Shown here piece after piece: positions 1 through 8,726 of a DNA stretch of 64,000 bases. The DNA comes from Panacibacter ginsenosidivorans (lineage in GTDB: Bacteria; Bacteroidota; Bacteroidia; Chitinophagales; Chitinophagaceae), in the NCBI RefSeq assembly GCF_007971225.1, contig NZ_CP042435.1:4405501-4469500 (forward strand). Reading direction: 5' to 3'. The notes beneath the pieces were generated by a model. It saw only the letters and a list, made by a program, of their open reading frames with translations, was not told the DNA's origin and ran no database searches. Numbering within the stretch: the stretch's first letter is position 1; each line of letters opens with the position of its first letter. Position numbers and translations under genes: made by a program.

Positions 1-198
1 CAGATTCTGACCCGTAATAACCACCCACTGACCATCTGCAACGAGGCTATTAAGAATGGTGTCATTCGGAGTAGCCACATAACTTCTGATTTCTGAAATA
101 ACAGGAGGTCTTTCAACATCTTTTTTACAAGCCGTCAATAATGCCACTATCACTATAAAAAGCGACAAATATGATCGGTGATTTAATATTTTATTCAT
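1..198 (-). CDS. TIG/IPT-type surface lipoprotein, N-terminal part only
   Basis: The frame opens at an ATG (complement of 196-198) and runs off the left edge of the window, giving 66 residues. It starts with a lysine/arginine-bearing hydrophobic stretch ending in ALLTAC, a lipoprotein signal with the cysteine followed by KKD. The next residues include PPVISEIR and end in WVVITGQNL, the opening of an IPT/TIG immunoglobulin-like fold. It follows susD by 24 bp on the same strand. In Bacteroidota loci this position is usually held by a surface glycan-binding lipoprotein (SusE/SGBP-like), which is the inferred role. The carbohydrate-binding part is outside the window, so the substrate cannot be judged. 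Confidence 0.75.
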   Translation of the reverse strand, partial: MNKILNHRSYLSLFIVIVALLTACKKDVERPPVISEIRSYVATPNDTILNSLVADGQWVVITGQNL

Positions 199-222
199 AA
201 TAGTATATTGTAACGTTATGGA

Positions 223-1797
223 TTAAAAATACTTAACAGGCGGTTCAGCGAGATTTGGATCTGCTGCCAGTTCGGATGCAGGTAATTGCAGTGTAAACGA
301 TGAAATATTAGCTGGCACTACAGCTGTGCCAATAGGTGAATCCGGGGTAGCTATACCATTTTCATACTTAAATGTTACCCGCTGTTGGTTATTGAGAATA
401 TTAACCGCTTTAGCAGAATTCCAGTAAGAAAGTCTAACAAGGTCCAGCCAATATTGCCCTTCGAAAGCGAATTCAATTCTTCTTTCTTTAAGAATACTGT
501 CTATGTTAATCGTTGAAACTGGATCAACACCAGCCCTTGTTCTTACTTTATTAAAATATTTCAACCCCTCAGCATCGGAGGTGGTTCCATTATTCCCCAG
601 GATCGCTTCAGCATAAACTAAATAAACATCTGCAAGACGAAGCAGTGCATCATGCTCAATTGATGCCGTAAAGGTCATAGAGGGTGAATTGTTATCCTTT
701 TCGTTCCCGATAATATGCTTCTTCATACTTTGACTAGTAGCTGTGTATCCCCCTCCTGCTGCATTTAATTCGGGGTAATAATCCCCATTAAGCATAAACG
801 AAGCTTTTCTTCTTATGCTGTCCTTTGCAGAATAGTTGAGATACAAATCGTAAGTAGGGTCCAAAGAAAGCCACGCACCATTTTTTTGTGGGTTGATATC
901 ATTCGATGGAGAATAAGTCAGCAATAAATTACCTTCTTCCCATCCAATACTTGGACCTGTAGCCCACTGAAGTGCAAATAGTACTTCCTGGTTATCATTG
1001 TACTGAGATTGGAACAGGTTGTAATAATTATTCAATAAACTCAAGCCGCTTTCATTACAAACGGTTCCCGCATATTTTTTTGCGCTGTCTAATAATTTCT
1101 GATCACGACTTCCATTGCCTTCCAAACCAGACATAGTAAGGTAAACTTTTGCAAGCATTCCCTGTGCTGACCATGTTGTTACTCTTCCTTTTTCATCGTT
1201 ACGAGGTAAGCTATTTGCGGCAAAAGTTAAATCATTAACTACAAACTGATAAACATCTGAAACAACATTACGTTTTAGTAATGGGTCCTGAATAAGCTTA
1301 CTGTTATCTTCGATGATAGGCACTGCACCCCACAACATAGCGAGATAATAATAGGCAGTGCCACGAATAAATTTTGCTTCGCCAATAGCTGCATTTTTAT
1401 CTGCATCACTGATGGATTTATCTGCCTTTTGTTCTATGGAATTAATAACACCATTGCATTGACCAATCAAATTATACAATCCTTTCCATCCACCCTGCAT
1501 TACGCTATTGCCAGCAGTAATGGTGCGTGTATAAAGCTGAACCCAATCGCTGATCCATTGACGGTTGCCATTTCCGCTTAAGATATCTCCCAAAGGCAGA
1601 TAGGCTTCGTGATGCCATACACCCCAAGGAGAACCACCATAAAGACTGGCAGTGGCTAATCTTAAATCTGCAGTGGTTTTATAAAAGTTATCCGAACTTA
1701 TTTGCGATTGCGAAGGACGGTCGAGAAAGCTTTTATTACAAGCAAAGCAGGAGACCGCAATCACTGCAATCAGTAAAATTTTATTAAGACGTTTCAT
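223..1797 (-). CDS. susD: SusD/RagB family outer-membrane nutrient-binding lipoprotein
   Basis: 524 residues, the usual SusD length. The N-terminus is a lipoprotein signal ending in SCFAC, with Cys20 the likely lipidated residue, followed by the typical NKSFLDRPSQSQIS opening. The body shows SusD hallmarks: FIRGTAYYYLAMLWGAVPII in the TPR-like region and, near the C-terminus, RRIEFAFEGQYWLDLVRL, followed by a short NLAEPPVKYF end. SusD proteins sit on the cell surface as a lid on the SusC barrel and help capture oligosaccharides. It lies 114 bp downstream of susC and is presumably co-transcribed with it. Substrate specificity cannot be read from the sequence; the GH31 gene upstream points to an alpha-linked or xylose-bearing glycan. 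Confidence 0.95.
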   Translation of the reverse strand: MKRLNKILLIAVIAVSCFACNKSFLDRPSQSQISSDNFYKTTADLRLATASLYGGSPWGVWHHEAYLPLGDILSGNGNRQWISDWVQLYTRTITAGNSVMQGGWKGLYNLIGQCNGVINSIEQKADKSISDADKNAAIGEAKFIRGTAYYYLAMLWGAVPIIEDNSKLIQDPLLKRNVVSDVYQFVVNDLTFAANSLPRNDEKGRVTTWSAQGMLAKVYLTMSGLEGNGSRDQKLLDSAKKYAGTVCNESGLSLLNNYYNLFQSQYNDNQEVLFALQWATGPSIGWEEGNLLLTYSPSNDINPQKNGAWLSLDPTYDLYLNYSAKDSIRRKASFMLNGDYYPELNAAGGGYTATSQSMKKHIIGNEKDNNSPSMTFTASIEHDALLRLADVYLVYAEAILGNNGTTSDAEGLKYFNKVRTRAGVDPVSTINIDSILKERRIEFAFEGQYWLDLVRLSYWNSAKAVNILNNQQRVTFKYENGIATPDSPIGTAVVPANISSFTLQLPASELAADPNLAEPPVKYF

Positions 1798-1911
1798 GTG
1801 CTAATTTTTATTTTTTGAATTTTGCCACATGTTATTCGCCATAAAATTTTCTCCGCCGTTTGGTATAATAGCTCGAAAATTTTATAGCTCATTTCATGAT
1901 CTCAAATTTTG

Positions 1912-4900
1912 TTATTTAGTTAAATTCAGGTTTACTCCGAATGTAAATGTTCTCGGCTGAGGATAATATCCACCATCCCAACCAGCCTGTAACGGATTCC
2001 AGGATCCGATTTCAGGATCCATACCCGAATATTTGGTTATAATGAAAGCATTTGAAACGGTTGCATAAACTCTGAGCGCATGCATATGTGCTTTGGATAA
2101 TAATCTTTCAGGAATTCTATATCCCAGTGTAATGTTTTTGCACCTGATAAATGAACCATCTTCAATGTACAAATCAGAGGGGCGAAGATTTTCGTTCGTA
2201 TTATCATTTCTCAAGCCCACTATTTTTGTATCGGGATTCGATACGTAAGCATTGTTAACATCAGCATGTGATGCATTCGGATCCAAATACTCAACCCTGG
2301 CATAGCCCAAAACAGCCTTAAAATAATTGGTATTATTCCCAGGATAGGTTTGTGAAATTGTCAACTGGTTAAATACTTTATTTCCATAGCTTCCGCTAAG
2401 AAAAATGTTTAGATCAAAATCTTTATAAGTAAAGGAATTATTTAATCCAAATTGATACTTAGGTAAAGGAGAGCCTAAAAACGTTTGATCGTTTGTGTTA
2501 ATAACACCATCGCCGTTGAGATCTTTATATTTTCTGTCGCCATACCAAATACCACCACCATTAGGTGAAACAGGATATGGATTTCCACTTTGGTCTACCG
2601 GAAGTGCATGAGATTTAAAATCTCCAGGGGTAGCGAAAATGCCATCGAACACATAGCCATAAAACGAACCGATTGCCTGACCCACGACTGTTTTTTCAAA
2701 AACATATCCATTATAGGTTTGCGATAAGTTTGCTCCTACATCACCATTACCTAAGCTTATTATCTTATTTACGTTGTGTGAAACGGTGATATCGGTTCTC
2801 CATGTAATATTTTTTGACCTGATGTTGGTAGAACTAATTCTAAAATCAAATCCTTTATTGCTAATAGCGCCGATATTAACATAAGGCGCCTGCATAGCTC
2901 CCGGCGACCAGCTTGTAGTGGTTCCGGAAAATAATGGCAACGGCAGCTTTAATAACAGTCCATCTGTCTGACGATCATAAATGTCAAATGAAAAACTTAA
3001 TCTCCAGTTTAAAAACGTTCCATCAATTCCTGCATTAGCATATTTCGTTTTTTCCCAGCTTACATAAGGATTTGCCAGGTTAGACTGGAATTGGGCCGTA
3101 CCTGATAAGCCATTATTTACAGTAGAAAGCATTGTAACGAATGTATTACCCGGTATCCCCTGGTTATTGGTTACGCCATAACCTAAACGCAGCTTCAGGT
3201 CATTAATAAATTTTATACCTTTTAGAAGTTTTTCATTATTTATTCTCCATGCAAAAGCGCCGGACGAAGTAGTTACCCAACGATTATCTGCCGGAAAATT
3301 GGAAGAGCCATCTCTGCGAACATTACCAGTTAACAAATATTTGTCGTTCCATCCAAGATTAACACGTCCAAAATAAGATTCAAGCGCAGGCCCTGAACCT
3401 GATATACCACCGTTAGCAGCTGTATTGGCATCACCGCTGCTGACAGATGTTACATTATCGGAAGGAAAATCTCTTCTGGATGCTGATACACTTTCAAAAG
3501 TGTTTAATTGCGATTCGTGCCCGGCTAATGCATTTAAACTAAGTTTTCCAAATAGATGGGCATACGTAAGATAATTGCGAACTACAGTGTATATATTCTG
3601 AGAGGAAGCAGAAGATGCGGAATTGGTAGTATTTTTGGCCCTGCCAAAATCATATGTAGGATTGAAAGATTTTTCGTTGGTAAAATCGAAATTTCCGGAT
3701 ACCTCATTACGCAATGATAAATCCCTGTAAAACTGGATTTCTGCATATACGTTTCCAAATACCTGGTTTCTTTTTTTAGTATGCGAATTCAAAAGCGCAA
3801 GCCCCACGGGGTTTGGAATAGGTACAACCCAACCGGCATCATTGGTAACACCACCCCAACTTCCATCCAGATTTTTTACAGGAACATCAGGAGTTAAGCT
3901 CAGCGCATTAGAAATAACACTTGAGGTAGTTGAATTGACATTCTCGTCAACGTGTGCCAATTGAAGGCTGGTTCCAATTTTCAGCCAATTGGTTGTTTTG
4001 TTATCTAAGTTTAAGCGAACTGAAAATCTTTTAAAATCAGAACCCAGTGCAATACCTTCCTGGTCAAAATAAGAAGCTGAAAATAAATACTGTGTGCGGG
4101 CATCGCCACCATTAACAGTAACAGAATGATTTTGCATCGGCGCTTTACGGAATAATTCTGCCTGCCAATCTGTACCTGTTCCCAAATATTTGGGGTTTGC
4201 TAATTCTGGTCTCGCATCAAACTGCCATACCACAGCACGATCATTTAAAAGACTTGCAAATTCCTGCAGATTAACGGTAGGAAGTTTCTTAGGTATTTCC
4301 TGGAGACCATAATACCCTTCGTATGAAACGCTTGAAGCTCCTGCCTTCCCTCGTTTAGTAGTAATTATGATTACACCATTTGTAGCTTGCGAACCGTAAA
4401 TTGCTGATGCCGAGGCATCTTTTAATACGTCAATACTCTCAATTTCGGAAGGATTGATGGTATTTAGCGGGTTCGAACCACTGCCCGGATCATTTGGCGA
4501 AGGAATAATAACTCCATCTATTACATACAATGGAGCGTTGTTTCCCGTTATAGAAGACACTCCACGAACCTGAATAGCTACACCTCCGCCTGGCTGACCA
4601 GAAACCTGCTGTACCATTACACCCGCAACTTTACCCTGCAATGCCTGATCAATAGTTGTAGGAAGTGTTTGGCGAAGTTCTTCTCCGCTAATAGAAGATA
4701 TAGCACCTGTAACATCTTTTCGCTTCGTTTTGCCATAACCAATAACAACTACATCCTTAAGGTCGGATCCATTCTCTTCCAGTTTTAACTCAATCGTGTT
4801 GCTTTTGCCAACAGTTACTTCTTTTTGCAGGTAACCAACCCTGCCGATGACGATTACATCTCCAACCTTTGCATTAATAACAAATCTACCGGTGCTGTCT

Positions 4901-5112
4901 GTAGAGGTATGTACACTGGTGCCTTTAATCAATACTGTAACATCAACAAGGGGCTGTTCACTGAATGCAGCGTAAACTCTCCCGGTAATTTTCTTTTCAA
5001 CAGATTTTTCCTGTGCACGACTATTCATTGCAAGAAGCAGGAAAAATAAAAAAAAGAGCAGCCTGCTTTTGGCTCTTTTTGGATGTTGTCGTTTAAGTCT
5101 CATAGCAAACAA
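1912..5112 (-). CDS. susC: SusC/RagA family TonB-linked outer-membrane transporter
   Basis: 1066 residues. A basic and hydrophobic signal region (about 1-33) is followed by a carboxypeptidase-regulatory-like domain (about 41-115), the motif VVVIGYGKTKRKDVTGAI that marks SusC proteins, a TonB plug (about 125-235) and a long beta-barrel ending in the family signature PRTFTFGVNLNLTK. It imports oligosaccharides across the outer membrane using TonB energy, paired with the SusD encoded next. The first listed Met has a second Met three residues later; either could be the start. The 375 bp upstream, between this gene and the GH31 gene, hold repeats and a strong hairpin, so it may be transcribed separately from the GH31 gene. 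Confidence 0.95.
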   Translation of the reverse strand: MFAMRLKRQHPKRAKSRLLFFLFFLLLAMNSRAQEKSVEKKITGRVYAAFSEQPLVDVTVLIKGTSVHTSTDSTGRFVINAKVGDVIVIGRVGYLQKEVTVGKSNTIELKLEENGSDLKDVVVIGYGKTKRKDVTGAISSISGEELRQTLPTTIDQALQGKVAGVMVQQVSGQPGGGVAIQVRGVSSITGNNAPLYVIDGVIIPSPNDPGSGSNPLNTINPSEIESIDVLKDASASAIYGSQATNGVIIITTKRGKAGASSVSYEGYYGLQEIPKKLPTVNLQEFASLLNDRAVVWQFDARPELANPKYLGTGTDWQAELFRKAPMQNHSVTVNGGDARTQYLFSASYFDQEGIALGSDFKRFSVRLNLDNKTTNWLKIGTSLQLAHVDENVNSTTSSVISNALSLTPDVPVKNLDGSWGGVTNDAGWVVPIPNPVGLALLNSHTKKRNQVFGNVYAEIQFYRDLSLRNEVSGNFDFTNEKSFNPTYDFGRAKNTTNSASSASSQNIYTVVRNYLTYAHLFGKLSLNALAGHESQLNTFESVSASRRDFPSDNVTSVSSGDANTAANGGISGSGPALESYFGRVNLGWNDKYLLTGNVRRDGSSNFPADNRWVTTSSGAFAWRINNEKLLKGIKFINDLKLRLGYGVTNNQGIPGNTFVTMLSTVNNGLSGTAQFQSNLANPYVSWEKTKYANAGIDGTFLNWRLSFSFDIYDRQTDGLLLKLPLPLFSGTTTSWSPGAMQAPYVNIGAISNKGFDFRISSTNIRSKNITWRTDITVSHNVNKIISLGNGDVGANLSQTYNGYVFEKTVVGQAIGSFYGYVFDGIFATPGDFKSHALPVDQSGNPYPVSPNGGGIWYGDRKYKDLNGDGVINTNDQTFLGSPLPKYQFGLNNSFTYKDFDLNIFLSGSYGNKVFNQLTISQTYPGNNTNYFKAVLGYARVEYLDPNASHADVNNAYVSNPDTKIVGLRNDNTNENLRPSDLYIEDGSFIRCKNITLGYRIPERLLSKAHMHALRVYATVSNAFIITKYSGMDPEIGSWNPLQAGWDGGYYPQPRTFTFGVNLNLTK

Positions 5113-5184
5113 TTAGTGGTTAATAAAAAATATTAGTGATTTATATAAGCAGTTATATATTTCTTTGATATAAGCAGTATATCA

Positions 5185-5215
5185 TTTGGCATCGCCTGTT
5201 GTGTCACTCCCTTTT
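5185..5215 (-). repeat. Dispersed intergenic repeat, copy 1
   Basis: On the minus strand this holds GTGACACAACAGGCGATGCC, the same core as the copy at 8662-8720 and, with one change, the copy at 50601-50623. It lies 70-100 bp upstream of susC. Confidence 0.7.
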
Positions 5216-5319
5216 ACGTTCAGAACTTTTTTAAACAAGTGAGGTGAATAGCCCGGAAAGCCTAACCTGTTGTTATTTTATAAACGGCTACTCACCATCG
5301 CCTTGCATCACTCATCACT

Positions 5320-5396
5320 GCGTACACAGCCCCGATGCTATCAGGTTATTACAGTCGCCCCGGGGGTTATATGCCCACCTGTAATACTGTGTACGC
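5320..5396. other. Large two-part hairpin upstream of susC
   Basis: GCGTACACAG at 5320-5329 pairs perfectly with CTGTGTACGC at 5387-5396. Just inside it, TATTACAG at 5347-5354 pairs with CTGTAATA at 5379-5386. The right-hand arm is continuous (18 bases), whereas the left-hand arm is split by a 17-base bulge. The apex is GC-rich (ccccggggg around 5358-5366). It lies between the end of the GH31 gene and the start of susC. It could be a terminator, a structured leader of susC, or part of the dispersed repeat family that flanks it on both sides; the sequence alone does not decide. Confidence 0.6.
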
Positions 5397-5426
5397 TGTG
5401 CGTTTATTGCTGAATAAAGAACTATA

Positions 5427-5482
5427 GTACAAGAGTGCGACGCAACAATGCTAAATGCTTATTCTAATGCAGGGCTCACAAA
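5427..5482 (+). repeat. Dispersed intergenic repeat, copy 2
   Basis: Contains AGTACAAGAGTGCGACGCAA followed, about 30 bases later, by the tail agggctcacaaaaaat. Head and tail match the copies at 8523-8577 and 30650-30712. Confidence 0.7.
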
Positions 5483-5487
5483 AAATT

Positions 5488-8355
5488 TTATTTCATATTC
5501 ACTGTAATTTGTTCTCCCTGGTATGTTACTGTTGCATCTGCATTTTGCGCTGTATTAAAATCTTTTGGTTTGTCTTTACTTATCCATACTATGCGGAAGG
5601 TTCTCTTTGTAAGCATCCCATCGAAAGAGCCCTCGCGTTTATCAATTGTCAATGTTTTTGTTGTATCGTTGTAGTTTATTGGAATGATGCTGAATGCACC
5701 TTTCTCGTAATTGTAGTTTGTGCCTTCATCTTCGTATAATTTGAAAGAAGCATCAGCGCCTGTATAAACATTCAACGTAATGGTATCAGCAGGTTTTTCA
5801 GAAGTGTATTGCAGTTCGGGGCCAAAAGGAATAATTGAACCAGCTTTTACAAACACAGGCATTCTTTCGTAAGGCGCATCTGCATTGAGTTTGCGACCGC
5901 CTTCAAAATATTTTCCTGAATAGAGATCATACCATCCTGCGCATGTTGGCAAATACAAATTGCGGTTGCGTTGTTTGTATTCATAAACAGGATTGATCAA
6001 CAAGGAGGGACCACACATGTACTGATCACCGATATTCAACACTGCGGTGTCTGTTGCAAAATCCATTGCAAGCCCACGCATGATGGTATAATTATCATGA
6101 TAAGTTTCACCTGCTAATGAATAGATATAAGGGAGTAAACGATAACGCAGTTTATCGTAATACAAAAAGCTTTTATATGCAGGATGATCTTCAGAAGCGG
6201 TATTGAAAATTTCTCTGAAAGGATATTGACCATGTACACGAAACAGCGGAACAAACGTACCAAACTGCGACCAGCGTGTCATTAATTCTCTCCATTCTTC
6301 CAGCTTTTCTGCATTAGGTTTTTCAAACTTTTCGGGAACAACAAAGCCGCCAATATCCATCGTCCAATAAGGAAGTCCGGACATAGAAAAATTTACTCCT
6401 GCAGCAATTTGATTTTTCATGTCCGTCCACGTAGAACCAACATCGCCACTCCATATTGCCGCGGCATAACGCTGAGAACCTGCAAAACCAGAACGCGTTA
6501 GTAAGAAAACTCTTTTATTAGGATCGGTTGAACGTTGCCCTTCATAAATGCCTTTTGCATTTTGTAGTGGATATACGTTCAAATATGCTGCTGCACTGCC
6601 GAGTGCAGTTGGCGTCATTTGTTGTTTTCTTTTTTCAGGCGACACATTGGAAAGAATATCCGGTTCGCTTGCGTCCATCCACCAGGCATCAATTCCCTTG
6701 CTGTAAATTTTCTTGTTGATCAAATCCCAGAAACCTTTTCGTGCATTAGCGTTGAATGCATCATAGAAAGTAGAAACATAGCCTTTGCCGATCCAGTCTC
6801 TTTGACGGTCTGCAATATTTCTTTTATATAACCAGCCATTCGTTTCAAAATCATTGTAGGTTGAAATGCCTTCATAAAATTTTGGCCACACAGAGATCAT
6901 GATCTGTGTATTGTATTTTTTATGCAATACATCTATCATACTGTCGGGAGAAGGAAAACGTGATTTGTCAAACTCCTGGCTGCCCCATTCTGCTTCTTTC
7001 CAATAGCTCCAGTCTAAAACAATATTATCTATGGGTATTTGTCTTTTACGGAATTCATCAACTGTTGAGAGAATTTCATTCTCTGTTTTGTACCGCTCAC
7101 GGCTTTGCCAAAAGCCAAGCGCCCATTTTGGAACAATCGGTGCTTTGCCGGTAATATCGCGATAGCCGGAAATGACTTCATCCATGTTATTGCCATAGAT
7201 AAAATAGTAATCAACCTGTTTGCCTGCTTCAGAAGAAAAACTGAAATTGTTTTGTTCTTCTTCACTCAATGGTTCCTGCCATTTCAAAGAGAGATAAGAT
7301 TCTGCTCCTTGAGGCGCCCATTCAATTTTGATGGCTGTCTTGTCGCCTTTTCTCAAATCCACAGGAACCAATGCTGGTGCAGGATTCCATGCTTTTCGCC
7401 AGTGGTCTAACACAAGTTTGCCATTAAGCCATACTTTTAGCGAACCGCCAAATGTGAACTGAAACTGGTGAAGCCCGGAAAAATAACTTTCTATACTACC
7501 TTCCCATGTTACCACACCCGTTGCAGGTGTAAATTCTTTTGGAAGCTGCATTTTTGAGTCTCCCAAAAACTCCATACTTATATTTCCCTCTGCTCTTTCA
7601 GTAACTATATCCTGTGGCTTTTGCTTATTGTTTGCATAAGAAGCCGTAAGCCATCCTTCTTCTCCTTTTTTTGAATAAAGCTGCAATGCAGAAAGCGGCT
7701 CGAGTGGTCTTACGTCTCCGGCTTTCGTTAAGGAATAATTATCCCAAAGAATACCGTAATGTTTACTGGAAATCAAAAAAGGGATTGCTACTTCGGTATT
7801 GTTTTGAAAGAACGTGACTTGCTGTCCACGGTAATTCATAATACCATCCTGGTGTTGTCCCAATCCATACCACGCATCATCTGCACTTGCCTGAAAAGTC
7901 TGGGTAAGATTATAATAACGCTGACCATCAAAAACAGCATTTTTAAAACTTCTTCCATCAATTGGTTTTTCATCTAATATTTTTTTACCCGTTATATCAC
8001 AAAAAGAAACAGCACCTGTTTTAAGATTGACGATAGCGGTGAGTGTTTTTGTTTTTAAACTAAGATTATCGTTTGATGGGATAAGTTGCCATGCTACATC
8101 CTGACTTTTTCTATAAATCGTTATAAGGCTTTCATGTGGAGGGATTTCTTTTCCCGGTGCAGCAATTACTCTTATAATATTATCAGAAACCACTTCCAGT
8201 TTTACGGCGCAGGATATGCCCGTGAACTGCGGGTCTGTAAAAACAATAACGCCATCTTTTGCTTCAATATAAGAAGCTCCTCCTGCCAATACAGCATTAT
8301 ATAAACAGAGAAAAAGAGCGTTTAGCAATAGCAGTCGTAATTTCATATACAGCAA
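5488..8355 (-). CDS. GH31 family glycoside hydrolase with PA14 insert, probable alpha-xylosidase
   Basis: 955 residues with an N-terminal signal peptide (about 1-24). An N-terminal beta-sandwich (about 30-240) is followed by a PA14-like insert (about 275-375, with VTWEGSIESYFSG, VWLNGKLVLDHW and SYLSLKW) and a GH31 barrel (about 405-740). The nucleophile motif is KGIDAWWMDASEPD (Asp near 561) and the acid/base motif is AAIWSGDVGSTW (Asp near 638). The PA14-carrying GH31 layout is known from xyloglucan-active alpha-xylosidases of Bacteroidota, hence the call; alpha-glucosidase activity is the alternative. The signal peptide indicates export, probably to the periplasm or surface. It lies between the regulator and susC, as expected for a locus enzyme. 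Confidence 0.9.
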   Translation of the reverse strand: MLYMKLRLLLLNALFLCLYNAVLAGGASYIEAKDGVIVFTDPQFTGISCAVKLEVVSDNIIRVIAAPGKEIPPHESLITIYRKSQDVAWQLIPSNDNLSLKTKTLTAIVNLKTGAVSFCDITGKKILDEKPIDGRSFKNAVFDGQRYYNLTQTFQASADDAWYGLGQHQDGIMNYRGQQVTFFQNNTEVAIPFLISSKHYGILWDNYSLTKAGDVRPLEPLSALQLYSKKGEEGWLTASYANNKQKPQDIVTERAEGNISMEFLGDSKMQLPKEFTPATGVVTWEGSIESYFSGLHQFQFTFGGSLKVWLNGKLVLDHWRKAWNPAPALVPVDLRKGDKTAIKIEWAPQGAESYLSLKWQEPLSEEEQNNFSFSSEAGKQVDYYFIYGNNMDEVISGYRDITGKAPIVPKWALGFWQSRERYKTENEILSTVDEFRKRQIPIDNIVLDWSYWKEAEWGSQEFDKSRFPSPDSMIDVLHKKYNTQIMISVWPKFYEGISTYNDFETNGWLYKRNIADRQRDWIGKGYVSTFYDAFNANARKGFWDLINKKIYSKGIDAWWMDASEPDILSNVSPEKRKQQMTPTALGSAAAYLNVYPLQNAKGIYEGQRSTDPNKRVFLLTRSGFAGSQRYAAAIWSGDVGSTWTDMKNQIAAGVNFSMSGLPYWTMDIGGFVVPEKFEKPNAEKLEEWRELMTRWSQFGTFVPLFRVHGQYPFREIFNTASEDHPAYKSFLYYDKLRYRLLPYIYSLAGETYHDNYTIMRGLAMDFATDTAVLNIGDQYMCGPSLLINPVYEYKQRNRNLYLPTCAGWYDLYSGKYFEGGRKLNADAPYERMPVFVKAGSIIPFGPELQYTSEKPADTITLNVYTGADASFKLYEDEGTNYNYEKGAFSIIPINYNDTTKTLTIDKREGSFDGMLTKRTFRIVWISKDKPKDFNTAQNADATVTYQGEQITVNMK

Positions 8356-8522
8356 TTCTGTGCGTTTATTGATCGCTGTAAAACTATTTTCATCTTAGCG
8401 CAAACAGGGAAGTCAAATGTTGCAATTGAGGGTATCAAATGTTGCAAATACCGGACTGTATTGGGTTTTAGACAAGGATCTGTTGTAAAAGGTCTTAAAA
8501 AAGGAGGGAAAAGAAATTCTTT

Positions 8523-8577
8523 TGTGAACCCAGCAGTAGTTTTTCATGGAATCGTTCCTTGCGTCGCACTCTTGTAC
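8523..8577 (-). repeat. Dispersed intergenic repeat, copy 3
   Basis: On the minus strand it reads GTACAAGAGTGCGACGCAAG, then GAACGATTCCATGAAAAAC and the tail GCTGGGTTCAC. It is inverted relative to copy 4 (8662-8720), with about 85 bp between them. Confidence 0.75.
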
Positions 8578-8586
8578 AAAAGAACA

Positions 8587-8660
8587 GCTATGAGCTATTA
8601 GCTGCGAGCCATGAGCAGAAAGAGAAAAAGCTCGAAGCTCATAGCAAGCCGCTCACAGCT
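8587..8660. repeat. AGCT-rich spacer between two inverted dispersed repeats
   Basis: A short stretch made of variations on AGCT/GAGCTAT (gctatgagctattagctgcg, then agctcgaagctcatag and gctcacagctc). A similar motif (gcagctaaaagctcaaagctg) precedes the repeat copy at 30650. It appears to travel with the repeat family. Confidence 0.5.
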
Positions 8661-8661
8661 C

Positions 8662-8720
8662 AACAGTACAAGTGAGTGACACAACAGGCGATGCCATGAT
8701 AATCCAAAGCCGGGAACAAA
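8662..8720 (+). repeat. Dispersed intergenic repeat, copy 4
   Basis: Reads AACAGTACAAGTGAGTGACA, then CAACAGGCGATGCCATGA and the tail AAAGCCGGGAACAAAAAA. It is the variant subtype (GTGACACAACAGGCGAT instead of GTGCGACGCAACG) shared with the copies at 5185 and 50601. It ends just before the stop codon of the hybrid regulator gene. Confidence 0.75.
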
Positions 8721-8726
8721 AAATAA

